A stretch of DNA of 64,000 nucleotides from Nitratireductor mangrovi (GTDB lineage Bacteria > Pseudomonadota > Alphaproteobacteria > Rhizobiales > Rhizobiaceae), in NCBI RefSeq assembly GCF_007922615.2, contig NZ_CP042301.2, positions 1,054,001 to 1,118,000 of the forward strand. The letters run 5' to 3'. The notes below the pieces were generated by a model. The model did not search any database and had not been told where the DNA came from. It saw only the letters and a program-made list of their open reading frames with translations. The translations under genes and the position numbers were made by a program. Below, in pieces: positions 54,028-62,581 of this stretch. Numbering within the stretch: the stretch's first letter is position 1; each line of letters starts with the position of its first letter.

Positions 54028-54197
54028 CGATTCTGGCGACAAGTCCCATTGGGCGCTGGAAAGATCGGCCTGCGAAGTGAGAACTGGTACTGGTGATTTG
54101 GAGCGCGCCGGTCGAGCCCAGGATTTGCCAATATCAGTGATGGACCACCCGGAGCACCTGCGCTCCGGGCTTCTTTCAAGCTGCAGGGAGAACACGC

Positions 54198-54357
54198 ATG
54201 CCGAAAACACCTCTCTCACCCGAGAAATCTATCCGCGCTGGCGCCGGGGCTGATCGGCTGCATGGTCTTCATCATGGCGGCCGCCAGCGGGCGCATCGAA
54301 TTCGGTGCCGAGCTTCGCCGAAAAGGTTGGGAGGCTGCTCTTGTAGGCTGCCTATGA
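54198..54357 (+). pseudogene. Small gene, possibly frameshifted membrane peptide
   Basis: An ATG at 54198 has GGGAGA at good spacing, but its own frame gives an Arg/His-rich unlikely protein. The +1 frame from 54229 reads LSALAPGLIGCMVFIMAAAS then GRIEFGAELRRKGWEAALVGCL and a stop at 54357, which looks like a one-helix membrane protein. A frameshift near 54228 would join a MPKTPLSPEKS start to it. The rest of the 54028-54448 gap shows no other gene. Confidence 0.35.
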
Positions 54358-54448
54358 ACCGCACCAGCGGGCCTGCCTGAAGCTTCTTCACGAAGCGTCG
54401 ATGAAGGCCAAACACATCGCAACCGGAATGACGACGATCGAGGGATAG

Positions 54449-55996
54449 ATGATCACAAGATTTGCACGATGCACTGCTCTTCTCGCCCTCGCCGCCCCGG
54501 CCCTTGTTGGCCATGCATGGGCGGGAACCAATGTCTATGGCGGGTATGACATTTTCGGCGGCAGGGAAACCGCCTATGGCGAGACGGGCGGCTGGACTGT
54601 CTCGTCCGCCACGGTGGACGGCAAGTTTGCCTATTGTGCCGGGGAAACGCACGCTGGCGGTCAATGGCGACTGGGCACTGACGGGATGCAATGGCAGCTC
54701 GGCGTGCCCTATGCACCCTCCACCGGCGAATGGCAGGGCGAGTATGAGATCGACGGCAGGCGTATGCCCGCCAGCGGCGTTGCCGCAAATGGCTGGTCGT
54801 TCATGTGGCTGGGCCTTCAGGAACTCGACGAGGTGCGAAACGGCAGCGAAATCATCCTCGATATCGCCCGCGCCTCGATAGACTTGTCTCTGAAGGGCAC
54901 CGCCGCCGTCATCACCAAGATCGAGGAATGCGTCAGCCGGCAGGGCGCGGGCGGCAACGCCTCGGCTGCGTCCACCGCGCAATCGCAAACGGACCTGTAC
55001 CCGACCTTCGAGATGTGCCAGCCGGCCGGGTCGGTGAGAACCGAACGGAACGGGCCGGAAACCGCGGTGACCTTCCGGGTGGACAACAGCGTTCCCGTCC
55101 CGGTCGACCTGTTCTGGATCGACCCCAATGGGACTTCGCACCCCTATGGGCAGATCGCGCCCGGACAGTCGATACAAATGAACACCTATGCCGGCCATCT
55201 GTGGATGGCGACGGATGGCGGCTCCTGCGCCTATCAGGAGGTCGAGCCCGGCGCTCAGACCATCACCTTCGTCGTCGACGCGCCGCCGGACACCGGTGGT
55301 AACGGTGTGAGCGACAATGATACGGGCAAGCTTCCCGGCACCGGCCTCACCCACGAGCAGGCGGCGGCGCTGATCGGTGGGGAGAAGCCCTCGCAGGAAG
55401 CGTTTTTCGACCCCTACAAGGACTGCAAATGGGCGATCAATGAGACGCCATTCCCAACCCTCGACGGCCCCGGCTATCTTCTTTATTACGTGCCCGAGTG
55501 CAAGGGCCGCAAATCGCTGCTCGATTATGCCGGCGGCGCGCATTACTCCGAATTGACGGTAGTCGACTCGGCTTTTGCCGCCTACTCCGAAGAACCGTTC
55601 ACCCCGCCCGGCTATCCGTTGGTGCGGATCGCGGATCCTGGCGAGGGCGATCTAAGGGCCAATTTGCTGGTACGGGTGCGCTCGGAGATGGAAGACTCGG
55701 CCATGCAGCCGAAATGCGGCATTCTGCCCACGGATTACACCGGCCTCCCGGCGGATCATATCGTCATAGGCCTCATGCCCGAGCATAGGAACGATAAGCC
55801 TGAATATTTAGAGCCTTATGGTGCTGTCGGGCTCTGCGGGCCGTTCGGGGAAAATGACGGCGTCTCCTTCTGGCGCATCTTCCAGCGGAGAGCCTGGTTC
55901 TTCAATCTGGGGCAGGATGCTTACCAGGATATCGACGCCGCCAGCCTGACGCTGGTGACCAGCGACGGCGCGGGCGGCTGGAAGCGAGTTCAATAG
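54449..55996 (+). CDS. Exported protein with a VHL beta-domain-like segment
   Basis: 515 residues with signal peptide (1-25, cleavage after AWA). Residues about 203-275 read TAVTFRVDNSVPVPVDLFWI, then YGQIAPGQSIQMNTYAGHLW, the pattern of the von Hippel-Lindau beta domain (V-F-N-S---V-L-W---G-----Y--L-PG-S-----T--GH-W). The N-terminal part (GGQWRLGTDGMQWQLG) and C-terminal half (about 330-515) are not recognised. Eight or so cysteines fit an extracytoplasmic location. The ATG at 54449 has GAGGG upstream. Confidence 0.8.
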   Translation: MITRFARCTALLALAAPALVGHAWAGTNVYGGYDIFGGRETAYGETGGWTVSSATVDGKFAYCAGETHAGGQWRLGTDGMQWQLGVPYAPSTGEWQGEYEIDGRRMPASGVAANGWSFMWLGLQELDEVRNGSEIILDIARASIDLSLKGTAAVITKIEECVSRQGAGGNASAASTAQSQTDLYPTFEMCQPAGSVRTERNGPETAVTFRVDNSVPVPVDLFWIDPNGTSHPYGQIAPGQSIQMNTYAGHLWMATDGGSCAYQEVEPGAQTITFVVDAPPDTGGNGVSDNDTGKLPGTGLTHEQAAALIGGEKPSQEAFFDPYKDCKWAINETPFPTLDGPGYLLYYVPECKGRKSLLDYAGGAHYSELTVVDSAFAAYSEEPFTPPGYPLVRIADPGEGDLRANLLVRVRSEMEDSAMQPKCGILPTDYTGLPADHIVIGLMPEHRNDKPEYLEPYGAVGLCGPFGENDGVSFWRIFQRRAWFFNLGQDAYQDIDAASLTLVTSDGAGGWKRVQ

Positions 55997-56013
55997 AACA
56001 ATAAGCAACCGCG

Positions 56014-56358
56014 ATGAAGAAAACCTTGATCGCCTCTGCAGCGACCGTGATGGCGACAGCAACCAGCGCGCCGGCATTGGAACTCCTTGTCGCAAATTTA
56101 CCGATTCAGACGACGGACGAGGAGCTTTCCCAGCTGTTCTGGGAATTTGGCGAGGTCACAAGTGCAAGAGTCATACTAGACCGGGAGACTGGCCGCTCCA
56201 AGGGTTACGGCTATGTCGAAATGCCAGACGCAGACGAGGCATATATCGCAATTCAAGCGCTAGACGGAAGCGCGTCGGGCATCGGGCGTCCGGTTGCTGT
56301 CAGTGAATCGAAGTCGCGGACGAACACTTCACCGAGGAACCAAAATTCGAGGCCATAG
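56014..56358 (+). CDS. RNA-recognition-motif protein with a signal-peptide-like N-terminus
   Basis: 114 residues. Residues 23-97 are a complete RRM: RNP2 LLVANLP, the DRETGRSKGYGYVEM segment with RNP1 (KGYGYVEM), and AIQALDGSASGIGRPVAV. Small RRM proteins of proteobacteria normally begin directly at RNP2. Here MKKTLIASAATVMATATSAP precedes it, with the n-, h- and c-region layout of a Sec signal and a possible AxA-type site at SAPA. The C-terminal tail (SKSRTNTSPRNQNSRP) is polar. Neighbouring genes also encode exported proteins. Confidence 0.85.
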   Translation: MKKTLIASAATVMATATSAPALELLVANLPIQTTDEELSQLFWEFGEVTSARVILDRETGRSKGYGYVEMPDADEAYIAIQALDGSASGIGRPVAVSESKSRTNTSPRNQNSRP

Positions 56359-56407
56359 GGTAGTGGCGGAAAACGCGCCGAATAACCAGACATGAAAGAT
56401 CATCGTC

Positions 56408-56809
56408 ATGAAAAGAAAACTGACAATAGCCGCCCTGCTGTTCCTTGTTGGCGTCCCTGCGGCGCTGGCCGAGGAATGGAACTTCGGGGGGCAATGGCAA
56501 TGGGCCAGCAATCCAAAATTCGCGGCTGCCGCCAGTAAATACGCCAATACCTATTTCTACCTGACGCTTTATCCCGCCACGCTAACGGGCAACCGGATCA
56601 AGGGAAAATACTGCATCGGCGAAACTCGATGCAGCGAAATCGTCGCCTCTGAGCAGCCCGGCGAATTCATGGACTTCACTCTCGACGGCCATTTCTTTCA
56701 GTTCTATCTCAACAAGGAAACACAGATGCTGGAAGGCTCGTTCTGGGACAAGAATTCCGACCGGAACGACTTCCCCGACGCCACGATCTCCATGTCGCCG
56801 CTGGGGTAA
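56408..56809 (+). CDS. Small exported protein of unknown function
   Basis: 133 residues with a convincing signal peptide (MKRKLTIAALLFLVGVPAAL, cleavage after ALA). The mature part (about 112 residues) starts EEWNFGGQWQWASNPKFAAA and contains TGNRIKGKYCIGETRCSEI with two cysteines, then alternating beta-like strands ending in FPDATISMSPLG. It looks like a small beta-sandwich or lipocalin-like protein, but no family is recognised. It follows the RRM gene by about 50 bases on the same strand. Confidence 0.7.
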   Translation: MKRKLTIAALLFLVGVPAALAEEWNFGGQWQWASNPKFAAAASKYANTYFYLTLYPATLTGNRIKGKYCIGETRCSEIVASEQPGEFMDFTLDGHFFQFYLNKETQMLEGSFWDKNSDRNDFPDATISMSPLG

Positions 56810-57428
56810 GCCCCAGTTGATATTACTTCGTCAGGGATGGGCGGCTGTCTGAACGCACCTCGGATGACCTTCGCCGCGCCAAGTTGCGCTATTCGAAGTC
56901 GTTGGCAATTCTGTCTTGTACTGCCATCGCCGGCACGAGCCAGTCCGCCTCGGATTCCACAAGCGTCTCGAAGAGCTGGATCAGGCGAGGATCCAAGGTT
57001 GCCAAGAAGCTATCTCCCTAAGGGGTTTCGTCCTCGCGTTGTACCCTCACTCAAATCAGCGACCCTGATTGCCATTCAAGCCGATATGAATGATTTGGCC
57101 AGCGGCAGGAACCATCGGAGGATATCGCTATCGCGGTCTTCGCGCAGATAGACGCTTCTTGGGTACGAAGCCGCCGAAACAATTGGATGAACGGCGGCTT
57201 TCGGAGTTGGAATGATCGACATTGAACGGCAACAATGAGGGCGCGAAGCGGACGCTGCGCGCAATGTAGCCCGATTGCCGCTTTGGATCGGTAGCTGATC
57301 GATTTTGACGAGTGCCTCGTCCGCTTGGACTATGGTGGTGTCAACAGACTGGCGGGGGGAGGGGACGCCGGTTATATCTGGCACAGGCATCTGAAAGGTG
57401 CATTGGAGACGAAATATTGTCAGGACGA
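56810..57428. other. Long intergenic region, mostly non-coding
   Basis: No intact gene is supported. On the minus strand a TTG at 57005 with AGGGAG upstream opens a 38-codon frame to 56889 whose product (RLIQLFETLVESEADWLVPA within it) looks protein-like and may be a gene remnant. The segment 57160-57260 carries short GC-rich repeats of the type often left between alphaproteobacterial genes. The region separates the exported-protein cluster from housekeeping genes. Confidence 0.4.
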
Positions 57429-58433
57429 ATGCGCGCGAATATGAACTATTCGCGGCTGCGGTTTGCCATCGCGCCGATGATGGACTGGACCGACCGGCAT
57501 TGCCGGTTTTTCCATCGCCGGCTGACGCGGCATGCGCTGCTCTACACCGAGATGGTGGTCGCGGACGCTGTCATCCATGGCGACCGCGAGCGTCTGCTCG
57601 GCTTTCACGCCGACGAGCATCCCGTCGCGCTGCAACTGGGCGGTTCCGAGCCGCGAAAGCTCGCCGACGCGGCGCGGATCGGTGCGGCGTCCGGTTATGA
57701 CGAGATCAACCTCAATGTCGGCTGCCCGTCCGACCGCGTGCAGTCTGGCACGTTCGGCGCCTGCCTGATGAGGACGCCGGGCCTGGTCGCCGACTGCGTC
57801 GCCGCCATGAAGGCCGCGGTCGCGGTTCCAGTGACGGTCAAGTGCCGCCTTGGTGTCGACGATCAGGACACCGAGTCCGCGCTCGACGCAGTCGCCGACG
57901 GCGTTTTCGCCGCCGGCGCCGACGCCTTGTGGGTGCATGCCCGCAAGGCCTGGCTGGAAGGGTTGAGCCCCAAGCAGAACCGCGACATCCCGCCGCTCGA
58001 CTATCAGCGCGTCTACCGGCTGAAAGCGCGCCTGCCGGACCGCTTCGTCGGCATCAATGGCGGCATCGCGACGCTCGACGAGGCCGCCGCCCATCTCGCC
58101 CATGTCGACGGCGTCATGCTCGGTCGCTCGGCCTACCACACGCCGGCGATCCTGGCCGAGGCCGACCGGCGCTTCTTCGATCCCGGCGCGGTCGCCGCCG
58201 ACATTGCCGGGGTGGTCGACGAGATGGCGCGTTACGCCGACGCCCATATCGCCGCCGGCGGCCGTCTTTCCCATGTCACCCGCCACATGGTCGGCCTGTG
58301 CCACGGGCTGCCCGGCGCGCGGCGCTTCCGCCAGATCCTCTCAACCGAGGCGACCCGGCCCGGCGCCGATGGCCGGGTGCTGCGTGCCGCCTTTGCCGCC
58401 GTGGCCGAAAGCGCGGCCAGCGAGGCCGCCTGA
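57429..58433 (+). CDS. dusA: tRNA-dihydrouridine synthase A
   Basis: 334 residues. FMN-dependent reduction of uridine 20/20a in tRNA. The N-terminal FAIAPMMDWTDRHCRFFHRR is the DusA signature; NLNVGCPSDRVQSGTFGACL contains the catalytic Cys; VKCRLGVDDQD, HARKAWLEGLSPKQNR and MLGRSAYHTP are conserved, and the C-terminal HVTRHMVGLCHGLPGARRFR is the tRNA-binding helical region. Starts at 57429 (AGGAC close upstream) or 57441 are possible. Cytoplasmic housekeeping enzyme. Confidence 0.95.
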   Translation: MRANMNYSRLRFAIAPMMDWTDRHCRFFHRRLTRHALLYTEMVVADAVIHGDRERLLGFHADEHPVALQLGGSEPRKLADAARIGAASGYDEINLNVGCPSDRVQSGTFGACLMRTPGLVADCVAAMKAAVAVPVTVKCRLGVDDQDTESALDAVADGVFAAGADALWVHARKAWLEGLSPKQNRDIPPLDYQRVYRLKARLPDRFVGINGGIATLDEAAAHLAHVDGVMLGRSAYHTPAILAEADRRFFDPGAVAADIAGVVDEMARYADAHIAAGGRLSHVTRHMVGLCHGLPGARRFRQILSTEATRPGADGRVLRAAFAAVAESAASEAA

Positions 58434-58546
58434 CGGGCCGCCCGCGGCTTTGTCTTGCACGAGCCTGCGACACACCCTCCGTTAACCGTTTTTGGCCATC
58501 TTCTCGCCTGCACCATGGGGATGGGCAGGTTCAACAAGGGGGCGAA

Positions 58547-60472
58547 ATGGCTTCTCTCAAAACCAAGCTGACCGGCAGCGTCGGCGCAGCCGGGCTTGTC
58601 TGCGCGGCGACGGCCGCGGCGGGCATCTATGTTGCCGTGACGCTCGGCGGCGCCATCGACGGTTCGCTGCGCAACGCGCAGGTGGCGCGCCATCATCTGA
58701 CGGCCGACATGATGCATGACGCGTTGCGCGCCGACGTCGTCTCGGCGATCCAGTCGACGTCGATCGGCATCGGCTTCGACATCAAGGAAATCACCGCCGA
58801 ATTCGAGGAGCACTCGAAGCTCTTCGTGGAATCGATCGAGAAGGCCAAGGCAAGCGCGGTCGATCCCGAGATCGTCGCCTCGTTGCAGGCGGTCGAGGCG
58901 CCGCTTCTGGCCTATCTCGACAGCGCCCGCGCCGTCGTCGACGAGACCCAGGCGTCGGCCTTCGGCGCCCAGGAAAAATTCCCGGAATTCAAGAAGCAGT
59001 TCGACGCCCTCGCGGTGGCGATGGAAGAAGCGTCTGGCAAGATCGAAGCCGCAGCGGCGAGCGATGCCGGGGCTGCGCTGTCGCTCGCCGCCGTCGGCCG
59101 CAACCTGATGATCGGCCTGCTCGTCCTCGGCGGCCTGATCGCATGCGCCATCCTGCTCATGACGCGGCGCCAGATCATGAAGCCGCTCCTGGAAGTGACC
59201 GACGTGCTCGACCGCCTGTCGCAGGGCGACCTGTCGGCCGAGCCGCCGCATTCGGCGCGCGGCGACGAGATCGGCCGCATGAACCAGGCCCTTCACGCCT
59301 TCAAGCAGGCCGTCGTAGAGCGCCAGGCCGAACTCGAGGCGGCCGACCAGCGCGAGGCCCTCGATGCCGAGCGGGCCAGCAACGAGGCGCTGCGCGCCGA
59401 AGCCGAGCAGGCGCAGACGCAGGTCGTCACCTCCATCGCCGACGGCCTGGCGCGGCTCGCCAAGGGCGACCTGACGACGCGCATCGACGAGCCGTTCCCC
59501 GACGCCTATGAGGGGCTGCGCAAGGACTTCAACGGCGCCGTCGGCACGCTTTCGGAGACCATTGCCGCCATCCTGAAGACCACGGCGGCGATCCGCAGCG
59601 GCTCGGGCGAGATCTCCAACGCGGCCGACGACCTGTCCATGCGCACCCAGCAGCAGGCGAGCGGCCTCGAGGAGGCGGCGGCCGCGCTCGGCGAGATCAC
59701 CGACACCGTCAACCAGACATCGCGCGGGGCGGCCGAGGCGCACAACGCGGTGCGCGCCGCCACCGGCGAGGTCGAAAAGAGCGACACCGTCGTGCGTCAG
59801 GCCATCGATGCCATGGGCGGCATCGAAAAATCCTCGACCGAGATCGGTCAGATCATCGGCGTCATCGACGAGATCGCTTTCCAGACCAACCTTCTGGCGC
59901 TCAATGCCGGCGTCGAGGCGGCGCGTGCCGGCGAGGCGGGCAGGGGCTTCGCCGTCGTCGCCCAGGAAGTGCGGGCGCTGGCGCAGCGTTCGGCCGAGGC
60001 GGCCAAGGAGATCAAGGAACTGATCTCGACCTCGACCGAGCAGGTCGAGACCGGCGTCGACCTCGTCGGCCGCACCGGCGAGGCGCTGAAGCGCATTTCC
60101 GAGCACGTCTCTCTGGTCAACGGCGTCGTCGCCGAGATCGCGCGTTCGGCACAGGAACAGGCCTCGGGCATCGGCGAGATCAACACCGCCGTCGACCAGA
60201 TGGACAAGGTGACCCAGCAGAATGCGGCAATGGTCGAGGAGACCACCGCCGCCAGCCACCAGCTGGCGCGCGAGGCCGAAAGCCTCGCCGACCTCATGGC
60301 GCGCTTCCGCCTTTCCGGTGCGGCTGCCGATGCGCCCGCCGCCGCTTCGCGGCCCGAGAAACCGGTGGCGCAACCGGCGCCGAAGCCGGCCGCCAAATCC
60401 TATCCCACCGCCGGCAACGCCGCTCTCAAGGCCGAACCCGCGCAGGAAGAGGACGGCTGGGAAGAGTTCTGA
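58547..60472 (+). CDS. Methyl-accepting chemotaxis protein
   Basis: 641 residues. TM1 about 12-34, a helical periplasmic sensor of about 150 residues, TM2 about 185-206 (LMIGLLVLGGLIACAILLMT), HAMP about 207-260, and a second HAMP-like segment around IADGLARLAKGDLTTRIDEP. The signalling tip contains IAFQTNLLALNAGVEAARAG. The C-terminus ends DGWEEF, a likely xWxxF docking pentapeptide for CheR/CheB. AAGGGGG precedes the ATG. A Rho-independent-like hairpin follows. The ligand is unknown. Confidence 0.95.
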   Translation: MASLKTKLTGSVGAAGLVCAATAAAGIYVAVTLGGAIDGSLRNAQVARHHLTADMMHDALRADVVSAIQSTSIGIGFDIKEITAEFEEHSKLFVESIEKAKASAVDPEIVASLQAVEAPLLAYLDSARAVVDETQASAFGAQEKFPEFKKQFDALAVAMEEASGKIEAAAASDAGAALSLAAVGRNLMIGLLVLGGLIACAILLMTRRQIMKPLLEVTDVLDRLSQGDLSAEPPHSARGDEIGRMNQALHAFKQAVVERQAELEAADQREALDAERASNEALRAEAEQAQTQVVTSIADGLARLAKGDLTTRIDEPFPDAYEGLRKDFNGAVGTLSETIAAILKTTAAIRSGSGEISNAADDLSMRTQQQASGLEEAAAALGEITDTVNQTSRGAAEAHNAVRAATGEVEKSDTVVRQAIDAMGGIEKSSTEIGQIIGVIDEIAFQTNLLALNAGVEAARAGEAGRGFAVVAQEVRALAQRSAEAAKEIKELISTSTEQVETGVDLVGRTGEALKRISEHVSLVNGVVAEIARSAQEQASGIGEINTAVDQMDKVTQQNAAMVEETTAASHQLAREAESLADLMARFRLSGAAADAPAAASRPEKPVAQPAPKPAAKSYPTAGNAALKAEPAQEEDGWEEF

Positions 60473-60497
60473 GCCTTCGTGCCGAGCGAATACTGAC

Positions 60498-60522
60498 AAG
60501 GGCCGGACACAGTCCGGCCCTT
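60498..60522 (+). terminator. Probable intrinsic terminator after the MCP gene
   Basis: Perfect 11-bp stem AAGGGCCGGAC / GTCCGGCCCTT with a 3-base loop ACA, 25 bases after the stop codon. The T-tract is short (the stem ends in TT, then TGCATT), so efficiency is uncertain. Confidence 0.7.
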
Positions 60523-60652
60523 TGCATTGCGAGGCAGCTCCATGGTGATCCCTTCCTGCGGGCTATAACGCCGCCTCGCGCTTGATCGGGCGCCGGTTTC
60601 GTCCGAAACGATGTCATGGCCGCGGCGACCGCGGCGCGGGCGAGGGATCCTT

Positions 60653-61477
60653 ATGACGGAAATGCCGATCGGCGAGATTTTCGGCTTCGCCGCCGGCGCG
60701 GCTGCGGCCGGTGCCGTGTCGGGCCTGCTTGCCGGGCTGTTCGGCATCGGCGGCGGCGCGGTGCTGGTGCCGGTCTTCTACCAGGCCATGGGCCCGCTCG
60801 GCATCGACGAGGCGGTGCGCATGCATGTCGCTGTCGGCTCCTCGCTGGCCATCATCGTGCCGACCTCGCTGCGCTCCTTCCAGGCGCATTTCGCGCGCGG
60901 CGCCGTCGATGCTGCCCTTCTGAGAAGCTTCCTCGTTGCGGTTCCGGCCGGGGTCGTGGTGGCGAGCCTGATCGCGGCCTTCATCTCCAGCGCCGGGCTC
61001 AGGCTGATCTTCGCCGCGATCGCACTTGCCGTCGGGCTGCGCCTGGTCTTCAACCGCGATTCATGGCGTCTCGGCGACACCATTCCCGGCCATCCCTGGC
61101 GCGCCGCAATCGGCTTCCTGATCGGGCTCTTTTCGACACTCATGGGGATCGGCGGCGGGGTCATGAACAACACCTTCATGACGCTTTATGGCCGCCCGAT
61201 CCACCAGGCGGTGGCGACCTCGTCCGGCGTCGGCGTGCTGATCGCGGTTCCGGGTACCGTCGGCTATATCTGGGCCGGCTGGGGCGACCCGCTGCTGCCG
61301 GTCGGCTCGACCGGCTACGTCAACTGGATCGCGCTGGCGCTGATCATCCCGGTCACCGTCCTGGTGGCGCCGCTCGGCGCGCGGCTTTCCCATGCCCTGA
61401 AACGCCGGCATCTCGAGATCGGCTTCGGCCTGTTCCTGCTGATCGTGGCGGCCCGCTTCGTGGCCAGCCTGTTGTAG
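60653..61477 (+). CDS. TSUP-family (TauE/SafE) membrane permease
   Basis: 274 residues with about eight helices in two repeats; each repeat carries the family glycine motif (LFGIGGGAVLVPVFYQ and STLMGIGGGVMNNTFM). Members export sulfite, sulfoacetate or related anions. The ATG at 60653 has GAGGGA upstream. Substrate unknown; stands alone between the MCP gene and a convergent protease gene. Confidence 0.92.
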   Translation: MTEMPIGEIFGFAAGAAAAGAVSGLLAGLFGIGGGAVLVPVFYQAMGPLGIDEAVRMHVAVGSSLAIIVPTSLRSFQAHFARGAVDAALLRSFLVAVPAGVVVASLIAAFISSAGLRLIFAAIALAVGLRLVFNRDSWRLGDTIPGHPWRAAIGFLIGLFSTLMGIGGGVMNNTFMTLYGRPIHQAVATSSGVGVLIAVPGTVGYIWAGWGDPLLPVGSTGYVNWIALALIIPVTVLVAPLGARLSHALKRRHLEIGFGLFLLIVAARFVASLL

Positions 61478-61484
61478 CAGGCGG

Positions 61485-62183
61485 TCAGTCGCGCAGGATC
61501 ATCACGTCGCCGCGCACGTCGAAGCCCGAAAGCGAACCGAGAAAGTTCATGCCGAGCAGGCTGCGGTCGAGCGAGCCGGGCGCGGCGACCAGCACCGTCA
61601 TGCCGCGCCTGACGATTCCCGCCAGCCGGATCTCGTCGACCGAGGCCCTTGCGGCGCGCGCCATGCCGTTGGCGGTCGAGACCGGGATCGAATAGGAGAG
61701 CCCGTCGACGTCGATGCCGACCGCGGCCGCGTCGCGGGCGTTGAGCACCGTGGTGGTCGCGCCCGTGTCGACCAGGAACAGGATGGTGGCGCCGTCGACC
61801 TCGGCGCGGGCGGCGAAATGGCCGTCCATCCCCATGTCGAGGCGTACCGTTTGTCCGTCCGCGCCGACCGACAGCGGGCTGCCCGGCACGATGCCGGCGG
61901 TGATGCGGCTGGCGACATCCTGGAGTTCGTAGCGATACTGGTAGCCGGCGACGAGCAGCAGGATGATGAACAGCCAGATCGCCAGATTGCGGGCAACGTC
62001 GCCGAGCGGCACGCGGGTGGCGAAGATGCTGGCGCCCAGCACGACGCCCCAGATGCCGAGATAGAGCGTGCGGGCAAACGCGTCGCTTTCGATGCCGAGC
62101 GTGGTGCCGCGGTCGCCGCTGGTCACCAGCAGGATGAGCCCGCCGCCGATCAGTGCCATGATGATCCAGAAGAATCGCGGCAA
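61485..62183 (-). CDS. Membrane-anchored retropepsin-like aspartic protease (TIGR02281 type)
   Basis: 232 residues. Three N-terminal hydrophobic helices (about 5-21, 40-58, 66-83) anchor the protein. The C-terminal domain has the aspartic-protease motif FLVDTGATTTVLN (about residue 133-145) and the second flap-side segment LLGMNFLGSLSGFDVRGDVM. Length and layout match the alphaproteobacterial TIGR02281 family. The start is 3 bases past the DUF1289 stop, so the two are co-transcribed. Confidence 0.92.
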   Translation of the reverse strand: MPRFFWIIMALIGGGLILLVTSGDRGTTLGIESDAFARTLYLGIWGVVLGASIFATRVPLGDVARNLAIWLFIILLLVAGYQYRYELQDVASRITAGIVPGSPLSVGADGQTVRLDMGMDGHFAARAEVDGATILFLVDTGATTTVLNARDAAAVGIDVDGLSYSIPVSTANGMARAARASVDEIRLAGIVRRGMTVLVAAPGSLDRSLLGMNFLGSLSGFDVRGDVMILRD

Positions 62184-62186
62184 GGG

Positions 62187-62420
62187 TCAGCCCGCCGTTC
62201 CGCGCTCGCGCGCCATGCGCGCACGGCGGGTCTCGCGCCGCGGCTTGCGTTCCACGGTCGCCAGCCGTTCCGCCAGCGCGCCCATGATCTCGCGGCGCTC
62301 GTCCGGTGTCATGCCGATCCAGCCGGCGATCTCGTCGCGCGTGCGGCCGCAACCGAAACAATAGCCCGTTTTCATGTCGATCGAGCAGACGAGGATGCAG
62401 GGCGATTCAATCGCAGCCAT
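62187..62420 (-). CDS. DUF1289 family small Cys-rich protein
   Basis: 77 residues. Four cysteines in [20 protein letters not shown] followed by [20 protein letters not shown] define DUF1289; the Cys pattern suggests a metal or Fe-S site. The ATG at 62420 has AAGGGAG upstream. A basic Arg-rich tail ends the protein. Function unknown; usually found near the aspartic protease gene in this group. Confidence 0.92.
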   Translation of the reverse strand: MAAIESPCILVCSIDMKTGYCFGCGRTRDEIAGWIGMTPDERREIMGALAERLATVERKPRRETRRARMARERGTAG

Positions 62421-62581
62421 TCCGACTCCCTTGGCGTCGGAATCACATGGTTCACTTCGCGCCGCGATGCAAGTCGGCGGGCGGCAGACGCAGACCCGTT
62501 TCCGCCCTGCCATGCCGCCGGCCATTGTGCCGGCCGGCAAGTGCGGCTATTGCGGCGGGCGCACCTTGGCGATGGACCTTC

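Noticed and set aside
56837..57151. 104-codon plus-strand frame after the exported-protein cluster
   Set aside because: No ribosome-binding site, irregular composition with many Ser/Arg/Pro, and no recognisable motif.
57842..58546. Upstream extension of the MCP reading frame over dusA
   Set aside because: The frame is open but overlaps the clear DusA protein and has an Arg-rich shadow composition. The MCP begins at the ATG at 58547 with AAGGGGG before it.
58232..60499. A 755-codon open frame antisense to the chemoreceptor gene
   Set aside because: GC-rich coding DNA leaves the opposite strand open. The translation is low in complexity, rich in Arg/Gly/Asp, and matches no fold, whereas the plus strand encodes a full MCP.
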